The position numbers were made by a program, and so were the translations under genes. The notes under the pieces are model-generated. The model did not search any database. It was given only the letters and a program-made list of their open reading frames with translations, and was not told the DNA's origin. Positions 19,176-27,405 of a stretch of DNA of 27,405 nt are shown piece by piece (within the stretch, counting starts at the first letter, position 1; each line of letters starts with the position of its first letter). The DNA lies in NCBI RefSeq assembly GCF_000313135.1, contig NW_004457668.1, forward strand, positions 2,197-29,601, given 5' to 3'. This DNA comes from Acanthamoeba castellanii str. Neff (taxonomy: Eukaryota > Discosea > Longamoebia > Acanthamoebidae).

Positions 19176-22082
19176 ATGGAAAGGGATGAGGCGCGAGAAG
19201 CAAAGCGCCGGCGAGTGTCCAAGGCGTGCGCGCCGTGCAAGTCGGCGCACAGCGCTTGCGACAGGTAACTCAGCTCTGCCTCGGCACTGTTCCCTTTTCG
19301 TGTTTTTTTGAATCGTTCTTCGTCATCGCGTTCTTCGTTCTTCTCTCTGAGAACGGGAAGTAATCCTGTTCGCAAATCAACACCCATCCTCTTCATAAGA
19401 CGCCTCAAACCTTCATCAACATCATCATGAAAGCGGCAGTATGGCCGATAAAGAAATCTGCAACTTAGGTCACTCCCTTGTCTTCTTTTTGAGACGAAGG
19501 AACTACCCTCGTAGGTGGTCAACAAATTGTTCGGTCTAGAAGCCCGTGGTACCCCGAGGAGGACCGACCACACCGCCGCTTAGGCACCAACCTCGCGTGG
19601 CTCGCTGGTTCCTGCGACGTCCCATTACGGCCTTGTAACGGCAAACATGGAGACACTGTTTTGACCGCTGATTGGCCCGTTCTAAATGTGAACTGCGGTG
19701 GGCCGCTCATGATTGGGCGCTTACCTGGTGCGGCCCACACACACACCTTTTTATGGAAACTTACCAGGCACACAGTGATTCCACTGCAGTGAAACATGTG
19801 CTTGGACGACACTTGACACAGCGGTCGGTTGTTTAGCGAATTGTGACCGGCACAACTAACACCACCACCATCGTCATCGACTCACCTACAGAGAACGGCC
19901 GTGCAAACGGTGCGTGGCGCTGGGCAAGCCGGAGGACTGCGTCGAATTGTACTCCACCCGGCGGCGCGGTAGACCGAAGCGGGCCACCGAGGAGCAGCAG
20001 CGACAGCTGGAGCAGCTGCAACGCGAGCTGTTGGAGCACCGGCAGTACATGTTCGCACAGGACCAGGCCCGAGAACGAGGCTCCACAACGGTCGTGCTCG
20101 GCGGCCCAGTGTCGACAGGCACGTTTCGCGACATTAAAGGTACCCAATGGCCAGGAATGCGACAACTTCTTGTCTACATTGAACTTCGCCTCATGCTCTT
20201 TCCGGCTGATGTTGGTGGTGTTAGGCGAACAACAGTACACCCGAGAGGAATCGGCCATTTCTGTACCAGAGCGAGAAGAAGTCAGGTACGAGTCATGGCG
20301 TGTGCTGTGGTGTTTGTCCGTGTGCGGTGCGGAATGTGCGATTCAACTCTGACACAACTGTGTGTCGACAGCTCGGGCGTGGCGGGTCAGCTGCTGGAAG
20401 AGTTCAGGAAGCTGAGCGGCGAGGTGCGAGAGATGCGCCGGGAGATTGCCCAGGTGCGGCACATGCAGAGCCTGCACGAAACGCAGTTTTCCCTGATCCT
20501 GCCCCTTATTCCCACGCTCGACAAGGGTCCCTCGTCCCCACGCTCCGCCGTCCGCACCTCCTCCTCTTCCACCACCTCCTCGTCGTCTTCATCGCCACAG
20601 ACCTCGTCGTGCCCCTCCGCGCCGGTGCTCGACTCCCTCTACCCAGCCTCCCTAGAGCCCTATGGCCACTCCTTCGCCGCCACCACCGCCACCTCGTCGA
20701 CCCCATCGGCGGCGGCGGCGGCGGCAGCGGCAGCGCCCGACGCGTCGCTGCAGGCCGTAACCACCTCCTCCTTCCTATCTCAGCTGGCCACGTCATCGGC
20801 CTATCACTCCCCGCTCCCGCTGTCGACCCTCCTCTCTTCCAATGTATCGATCTACGCCCAACAGCCGCCAACCCCGAGTGCGGCGCCCCTGACGCAGCAG
20901 CAGCCTACGGTGTCGACAACAACGCCGCCGTCGCGAGGGCCTTCGAGCCCGGTGGTCCAGCGGCAGCAGTTTGGCGTGCCGGGCGCCCCGACGCACGCGC
21001 AGGACAACATCACGCTCTACCAGCAGGACGCCATCCTCCCGCCCAATCCCCAGCGGTACTCGCTCGACGGCTTCGGGGTATCCCCGTCGGCCCGTAACGC
21101 GATGCTGGCCTACCTGCCCTTCCTCAGCAAGTACAACATCACCTCCTCCGATGTGCCCTTCGTCGTCTCCGACCCCGAGTACGTTTGTCGCTTTCGCTCT
21201 TGCTTTCGTTTTCTCTTTCTCTTCATTCTTTTCGGCTTCGAAGTGTTGTTGATTGCTCGCGGTGATCCTTTCACGGCGCAGGAAACCGATCGTGGCCTGC
21301 GCCATGCACAAGCGGAATGCCGGTGATGAGCTGCGGCCTCGCATCAACTTTGCCAACACCGCCTTTTGCGATCTGTCGCAGTATTCCATCGTACGTCGGC
21401 TCACTTCATAGCAGTCCCTTGCCTCCACACCACCATGCCCCACCGCACCACCGCACACGCTCACCCTCATGGCCGTTGGCCAGGACGAGCTTCTCGGGTA
21501 CAGCATACGCAAGTTTATCCTCCTTGAGGATGTCGACACGTGGCGGGACTTCCGCAAAGGTCTTCTCCCGTGCCTCACTATGCGGTAACTCCACCACTCA
21601 TCCACTCATCTGCATCTGACCGATTCTCAAATGAGTGCATCTCACCGAGATGTGCGTTCGCGTCCCAACACTCACTCTCCACCATCGACTATGTTCTCTC
21701 TCCGGGGTCCTTGATCAGATCGTTCATCCCGCTCAGCCCGATCCTCAACCTGCGGGCCCTATCGAGGCGAAAGGACTCGTCGCTGCTTCGCATCAACTCG
21801 CGCATTCAGGTGTTCTACGACGAGCAGGGCTTCGTATGTTCCCCCCCCCCAAACCACCAACACAGTGCATCAAGGCCCTCATCTCTTTTTCGCGGCGTGT
21901 GGCATGTGGCATGTGCGCAGTCGGGGTACTACGTGCTGATGGTGGATGACTACGAGGTGCTGGGTACGAGTCCCCCTGCGAGTGAGACAGTGCAGCTGCC
22001 GGCCGACGAGCTGGACCGACAGCCACTCCCGGCCGCTTTGCCGCCGCGACGGCCAAAGCACCAGAATCCTGGCAGCTGGTGA
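19176..22082 (+). CDS. Zn2Cys6-PAS regulator G
   Basis: Eight exons, 19176-19264, 19892-20139, 20225-20285, 20372-21178, 21282-21390, 21484-21584, 21719-21833 and 21921-22082, give 563 residues. A long open frame reads through 20140-20371, but only splicing out 20140-20224 and 20286-20371 gives the phase-consistent link KGEQQYTREESAISVPEREE. Cluster cysteines are 18, 21, 28, 34, 37 and 46, with RRRGRP at 53-58 followed at once by a Gln/Leu heptad stretch. A second coiled coil is AGQLLEEFRKLSGEVREMRR onward. After a Ser/Ala/Gln-rich linker come LPFLSKYNITSSDVPFVVSD and the PAS-like exons (KPIVACAM...NFANTAFCDLSQYSI/DELLGYSIRKF; RIQVFYDEQGF; SGYYVLMVDD). Intron 1 (627 bases) is the longest here, and I see no other gene in it. 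Closest relative is gene H. Confidence 0.88.
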
Positions 22083-22621
22083 GAACACCGACATCATCAG
22101 CCTGCCCGAGAACGACACGACACGCACCACACCACATGACACATACCACCACACCACACAACTCCACGGAAATACACAAGCCTCATGCCCAGGTAAAAAA
22201 GGACACCACGGGACGCAGAACGGTTACCGTGCCCTGCCTGATCGCGTCACCTTCCGCTCTTCGTCACCGGTGCCCCGCGCCTTCTCTCCTTTCTCACTTC
22301 TTCTCGAATCACCAAGCGAAGGCCACGCTGCTGCGCCAAAGGCCCTTTCTGCCATCTGCCTGTCCACCGTAAGCGTAGGGCCGCGGTTGTGGCAGGCTCC
22401 TCCTCAACCCGGGGAGGGGTGAGAGTTTTTTTCCGCACCCGCGGGTGTTGGACCGGGGCGCCAGTTGGCTTGAGCGGGCGGTGCGCTGGAGAGGTGGCGT
22501 CCTTTTGGGTCCATTGAGCAAACAAAACACACAACGCGACCGCACACGGAAGGAACTAAAACAAAGAACCAGAGGTCGAGAACGAGGAAAGGGGAAGAAG
22601 GAGAAGAAAGAAAGAAAGAAG
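22083..22621. other. Spacer between genes G and H
   Basis: 539 bases with no supported gene. CA-rich sequence just after gene G's stop gives way to a purine-rich run (GAAAGAAAGAAAG) directly before gene H's ATG, as seen before gene G. It probably holds gene H's promoter and leader. Confidence 0.6.
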
Positions 22622-25108
22622 ATGGCGAGCCAGAAGAAGGCGGGTGCCACCCAACCAGGGACGGGATTGATGGAGGCAGCGCTACGCGCAACGGCAGGAG
22701 ATGCCAAGGCGAAACCGAAACTGAGGCGCGTTTCGAAGGCCTGCGGTCCGTGTAGCGTTGCCCACAGCGCCTGTGATAGGTACCAGCCCCATCTCTCCCC
22801 CATCCATTAAAGCAAATCTGCCTCAAATCGTGTGCACGTAGCGTTTGCCTAAATATTTTCAAATTTGACCCCTTTTTATTGGGCAAAAACAACAAGAGAT
22901 GCAAATTAAGATATATAAATTTAATACCATTATTATTTGTAAAAAAATACAAAACACCTTTTGGTACCAGCTCAACTCGCTGGCTTACGTGATCTTCCCA
23001 ACCACCCACCACCAGGGTTCGGCCGTGCAAGCGGTGCGTGAGCCAGGGCAAAGCGCACCAGTGCGTTGACGTATCGACGGGCCGACGCCGGGGCCGCCCA
23101 CGCCGACAACCGGGCGACGCCGAGCACCCGCTGAAGGTGCCCAAGGTGGAGCACGACGACGAGGACTCGTACCGCTCCGGCGACGAAGACGACGACCACG
23201 ACGCAGGCGCCGAGGCGGCGCGGCCTCAGACGCAGCACCCACAGCAGCGCTGTGTTGGCAGACGACGACGACGCGAGAGCGAAGAAGCCGAGGCTGACGA
23301 TGAAGACGACGACGCCGATGGCGAGAGCGAAGATGACAGTGACGACGACGATGACGACGTGCGGGTGCGGCATGTGGCCAAGCGCGCGCACATCGATGAT
23401 GGTGAGACGTCATCGCACCACCACCACCACCACTCGCACTCGTTTGATGCGATGCGGGCGCTGCTCGACGAACAGCGCAGCCTGGTGCGCGAGCTGCGTG
23501 CGATGCGGTCGGAGCTGGCCGAGGTGCGGCACACGCAGAGCCTCCACGAGCAGTACTTTGCGTCCGTCACGCCCCTCATCCCACACTCGCGCTCACACAC
23601 ATCATCGTCGACGATCGGCACCGGCTCGTCGTCGCCCTCATCGCCGCCGCCGCCCACCCTGCGGCGGTCGTCCCACCCCACCACCAACGACTACGCCCAG
23701 TCGCCCACCACCTCATCGTCGGGGTCGTCGTCGCCGCAGCCCACAACTTTCGAGCGATGCCGCGGTGACAACATGCATTCCTTCGTCGTGCCCACATTCC
23801 TGTCGTTGATCACCAGCGACGCGCTGCTCCCGCAGCCGCCGCAGCCGCAGCCGTCGGCCGTCGAGCCGCCGTCGTCGTTCATGTCCGCCCTCACCGGGTG
23901 GGAGCACCCGCTCTCGGCGGCCGGTGGCTATGAGCCGATGGCCGAGGCCAGCTATGCGCTGCCGCACCACCTCCACCAGCAGCAACAGACCACGGCGGCG
24001 GAGCATCACCAACGCCGAAGCCGACGTCATGACGAGATCGCGCCACGTCAGCAGCGCCACCACGACCCGTACTATGGGAGCATCGGGTCGTACCACCTGC
24101 CGGCGCGGGTGACGATCACGGGCCTCTACCAGAAGGAGCTCCTCATCCCGTCGTACGCCTACGACCAGGTGCGCGAAGTGTTCAACGTCCCGCTGGGCGT
24201 GCGGCTCGAGATGCTGGCCCACCTGCCCTTCCTCTCGCACTACAACATCACCTCCTCCGCAGTGCCCTTTGCTATCTCCGATCCTAGGTAAGTCCTGTCT
24301 TGCCCTCCCGTCTTCGTTCTTTGGGCTTCGTTCTTTTTCGTTTTCGGAGTTAAAACGAATGGCTGATGTGTGGCACACGCGCACGCCAGGCAACCCATCG
24401 CGGTGTGTCGAGCGCCGCCGGTGCGAAGCCTGGGACAGGAGATCGTCACCGAGCTGACCTACGTGAGCCCCTCCTTTGCCGAGCTCGTTCGCGCTCCCAA
24501 AGAGGCGCTTCTGGGTACATCGTGCTCGAGCTACCTGATATGCGATGATGACGAGGCGATGAGGCAGTACTTTGAGGAGATGGCGTCCTGGGTCACCATG
24601 CGGTAAACAATGCCCTCTTGATTCCGTGTGCGTGTCCGCGGTCGTGTGCGGTACTCATCTCTTAGTGGTTGATTCGGAGATAGAGCTTCGGTTCCGTGCA
24701 GTCCGGTGTTGAGCGGCCGCATCCTGGCGCGACGGAAGGACGGCTCTTTGGTTCCCTCCCGAGTGCGCACCCAGATGTTTTATAACGACGAGGGCTACGT
24801 ACGTGCCGCCTCCTTTGCCCCACAGGGTTCACTACACACGCCCGAAGACACAGAGCTAACCACACTACACGACATGACTGCAGTTTGTGCAGTGCGTGAT
24901 GGCCCTGGACGTAGAGTGGCCTGCTCCGCATCCGCCGCCGCGGGGACACCTTCACGGCGGCCGTGCGGCGCTGCCAACGTTGGGATACAGTATCACCACC
25001 GCCCACGAGAGCTTCGGACCTCGCGCGACGATCGAGGAGGAGGCCGACTTCACCACCAGCTGCCGAGGTGAGACGGCCATGGTCGCCTTCCCTGCCAACG
25101 CGTTCTGA
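22622..25108 (+). CDS. Zn2Cys6-PAS regulator H
   Basis: Five exons, 22622-22779, 23016-24287, 24390-24602, 24702-24798 and 24884-25108, give 654 residues. The chosen ATG lies 40 residues before the first cysteine; upstream in-frame codons have no ATG. Cluster cysteines are 41, 44, 51, 57, 60 and 69, with RRRGRP at 76-81. A strongly acidic region (about 98-170, with a DDDDDD run) and HHHHHHSH follow. The coiled coil LLDEQRSLVRELRAMRSELA then VRHTQSLHEQYF matches gene G almost motif for motif. LPFLSHYNITSSAVPFAISD precedes the PAS-like part (QPIAVCRA...TYVSPSFAELVRAPKEALLG; RVRTQMFYNDEGY). The intron found at the GY/ELLG position in gene G is missing here. Intron 1 (22780-23015) is very AT-rich. 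It converges on gene I, whose stop is 64 bases away. Confidence 0.88.
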
Positions 25109-25172
25109 TCGTTTTTTTCGTCACCCAACACCCACACAAAGTTGTACATTTGGAAGAGCTCTCTTGTTCAGT

Positions 25173-26565
25173 TCAGTTCACCTCTGACTTTCGTCGGTCT
25201 CCGGTGGTGTTGGGCGAAGGCGCGCCGGTACTGCTGGCATTTTCGGTGTTGCGGAGAAGCCACGAGAAGTCGTCGAGCGAGGGCGACGCCGGATAGGGCG
25301 AGAAGGGGTAGAGCGGAGAGGGCGGGGGCTGCATCGGCGAGATGGGCAGCGGTGGGCCGTACGACGAGGAGAGCTTGTCGTGCGACTGCGCGGTTGCGGT
25401 TGCGGCTGTGGATGTGGGCGAGGCCGACCCGGACGACGGTATGGACGACGAGTCCGAGTACTCGAGCAGCGCCCCTGTGCGAACAAAAGGGGGAGTTAAA
25501 AAAAGAACGAAAGCTGTACGTAGAAAAAGCGAAAAACGAAAGGCGAACCGTCGTCGCTGCTCGGGCTCGAGCTCTCCAGTAGGGGCATGATGCGAGCGGA
25601 AGGACGGAAGGCCTTGGTCACCTGTATGCCGCGCTGCCTCAGGTAATTGTATGCCCGCTCGTAGTTTGAAGCCATAACTCTGTTACGATCATCTCTGTTA
25701 ATAGCACAGATCACGCCAGCACGCACACAGCACACAGCACACAGCACACAGCACAACAGTCATAAATATGTATGGAGAGCAGGCGTGCCACCGCGGTACA
25801 ATATATATAAATATGTTGAACAGTACCCGCGCATGAAGGCATCGTAGGCATCGGTCGGGCCGATTTCGGGCGGCAGGGCAGACTCGAGACAGGCCTGGCC
25901 GTCTTCTTGGCCGTCGACGCACAGCGCCACCCACACGGGCTTGGGAGAAAACAAAAAGAAGAGGAAAAAAGGAGAAAAGAAAAGAAATGACGTCAGCTGA
26001 CTGCTGCGTGGCGGTATTTGCGCGGGGGTGGGTTGGTTGAAGGGAGAAAGGTACCCTGCCCTGTTTGTTGTAGAGGACCTGGTGCCGACACAGCACGCGT
26101 CGGAACTCGCCCTTCTTGGGCACGCAGATCGGTCGGCACGGGATGTGGATGCTCATCATCGGCGGCGCCCTGATCGCACACGCACCACACGCAACGCACG
26201 CAACGCAACGCAGGAGGTGAATATTATATCAAAGAGGCCAGGAGTAGGGCCCGCCAAATCAAAGTGGCGGGGGCGTACTTGACGAAGAAGTAGGGCATGA
26301 GCGAACGCTTGGTGGTGTAGTCGGGGAAGGAGATCTTCTCGATCGGAAAACCCAGCAATTCGTGCTGCGCGGCCAGAAAAGAAAATGCAATTAAATATAA
26401 ACAGAAACAGTGACATTTGCAAGGAAGGAGAGAAGGCAGTGTGTACGCTGGGGTAGCCGGTGGCATCGCAGAAGGCCTGGTTGACGAACACCATCATAGG
26501 GGCCTCGCCCTCCTTCGCCAGGCGACACACAGCAGCCGGTTTTCTGGCGAACCTTTCAGTCAAAA

Positions 26566-26607
<42 letters not shown>

Positions 26608-27405
26608 CCAACACACGCGTGTGAGGTGTTGTACCGGAAATCGTCGACGACGAAGGGGTATTCGGAGGCGTCGAGGTCGTAGCAGGAGAGGAACGGGATG
26701 TGGGACAGGATCTCGGCCGCGGGGAGTCGGCCGTGGACAATCGAGGGCGTGCCCGAGTAGTACAGCTCCAGCGAGGGCGAGCGCGACGCCGCCGCCGGCG
26801 CGAACGTGGGCAGGATGCACTTGCTCACCGTTGAGCTCTGCGGCGACGATGACGACGATGACGACGATGACGCGATGACGACGACGTCGAGCTCGACGTG
26901 CTGCCGTACCAGGGGAACTCGCCGGCGCCAGCGATGGAGTCGCTGTGGTGCGGTGGCATGGGCGAGTCGTCGGAGGGCGACGACGACATGGGGCGCGCGT
27001 AGTCGGTCATGTCGTTGCTGGCCCCGGCGGCGAACGGGTTGGAGGCGTCGACGGGCTGCTGGTGGTTGTGGTGCTGCTTGCCGAGGAGCAGCGCGTCGAG
27101 CTTGCGCATGATCATGGTCTGCTGCCGGTCGTAGTGCTGCTGCTGGCGCTGCATGTCGAGCAAGTTCTGCCGCAGCTCCCTGTTGCTGTCGCGCAGCTCG
27201 CGCACCTCCTCGACGAGCAGCGACAGGACTGAGTCGGCCACTGCGCCTCCACCGCTACCGTCGGCGGGTGATCGCTCGCCCTGCGCCTCGCCGTCGGTCG
27301 TGTCCGCCATCATCGCTCGGTGGTGGTCCACGGTCGCTGCTGCGGCTGCGGGCCTTTGACTTCGGTCGCCGGCGGGTCTGCGCTGGTCGCGGCCGGCCTT
27401 GGCGG
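25173..27405 (-). CDS. Zn2Cys6-PAS-type regulator I (5' end outside window, one frameshift)
   Basis: Visible exons in coding order: 27405-26635, 26543-26447, 26364-26279, 26169-26055, 25939-25827, 25694-25549 and 25474-25173. The zinc cluster lies beyond the right edge; the family is assigned from the rest. There is a coiled coil (SVLSLLVEEVRELRDSNREL onward), IPFLSCYDLDASEYPFVVDD, then the PAS-like exons KPAAVCRLAKEGEAPMMVFV, NQAFCDATGYPS/HELLGFPIEKISFPD, and RHQVLYNKQGR/PVWVALCVDG. The tail is Ser/Pro-rich with SLDDFSWLLRN. Within the first exon a GATGAC-type repeat lacks one base at about 26871-26874, which breaks the frame; the frames on both sides are clearly coding and the later phases fit only if one base is added. 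It may be an assembly error or a real mutation. Confidence 0.83.
25724..25751. repeat. Four perfect copies of CACACAG
   Basis: A 7-base unit is repeated four times in the gene I intron at 25695-25826, next to a TA-rich stretch. Confidence 0.9.
26567..26606. repeat. (CA)20 microsatellite in a 91-base intron of gene I
   Basis: Twenty perfect CA units (GT on the transcribed sense) fill almost half of the intron between the PFVVDD exon and the first PAS exon. Confidence 0.95.
26845..26886. repeat. GATGAC/GACGAC-type repeat coding for poly-Ser, with phase break
   Basis: Six-base GATGAC-like units encode Ser runs in gene I. The periodicity is broken at about 26871-26874, where one base is missing compared with neighbouring units. 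Confidence 0.85.

Noticed and set aside
19265..19891. Possible separate gene or RNA gene in gene G's long first intron
   Set aside because: Minus-strand frames here have no recognisable domain, and I see no tRNA or rRNA signature; a long intron explains it.
20140..20371. Continuous reading frame through this part of gene G
   Set aside because: The in-frame translation is unlike any paralogue, both ends carry good GT and AG sites, and splicing around 20225-20285 restores phase with a better peptide.
23226..23687. Ser/Cys-rich minus-strand frame
   Set aside because: It is antisense to the long second exon of gene H and consists of complements of acidic and His runs.
1..27405. CRISPR array, transposon ends or integrated virus
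   Set aside because: No evenly spaced direct repeats, transposase, integrase or terminal repeats were seen. Repeats are microsatellites and paralogous gene copies.

Overview
The window looks like nuclear DNA of a free-living amoebozoan, most probably an Acanthamoeba. Coding DNA is GC-rich, genes are dense and on both strands, and almost every gene is cut by short GT-AG introns (mostly 55-300 bases). The best-recognised proteins are eukaryotic: an eIF2-alpha kinase and a WRN-like exonuclease. The species is an inference. I rebuilt gene models by hand from splice sites, reading frame and comparison between paralogues; phases agree at nearly every junction.

The dominant content is an array of eight paralogous genes for Zn2Cys6 (binuclear zinc cluster) regulators with a C-terminal PAS-like domain, here called A, B, C, D (minus strand), F, G, H (plus strand) and I (minus strand, running off the right edge). 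The shared plan is a zinc cluster with spacing C-x2-C-x6-C-x5-C-x2-C-x8-C, an AT-hook-like RGRP core just behind the sixth cysteine, a low-complexity linker, a coiled coil, a conserved block ending in PFLxxY...DDLR, and a PAS-like domain. Several end in a short acidic-hydrophobic tail. An intron of the same phase splits the zinc cluster between its third and fourth cysteines in all seven genes where it can be seen.

Layout. 1-916: 3' end of a WRN-type 3'-5' exonuclease gene (+). 1010-5099: genes A and B, a recent tandem pair, with a decayed copy of the kinase's last exon between them. 5253-9350: eIF2-alpha kinase (-), with a large charged insert between the lobes and a C-terminal coiled coil. 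9351-10179: mostly non-coding, then a 224-base assembly gap that removes the end of gene C. 10512-13968: genes C and D (-). 14045-15062: gene E (-), a 256-residue protein with a mitochondrial-type N-terminus and no family I recognise. 15063-15417: shared divergent upstream region. 15418-25108: genes F, G and H (+). 25173-27405: gene I (-), convergent with H.

The most unusual gene is F. It encodes two complete zinc clusters in tandem. The exon between them is exactly 114 bases with phase-2 introns at both ends, so skipping it would give an in-frame protein with one cluster. Cluster spacing plus a C-terminal PAS domain resembles the fungal ERT1/RDS2/AcuK family of carbon-metabolism regulators; shared ancestry or function is inference only. 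The PAS domains suggest sensor-type regulators, and the stress kinase sits physically inside the array, but nothing in the sequence proves a functional link.
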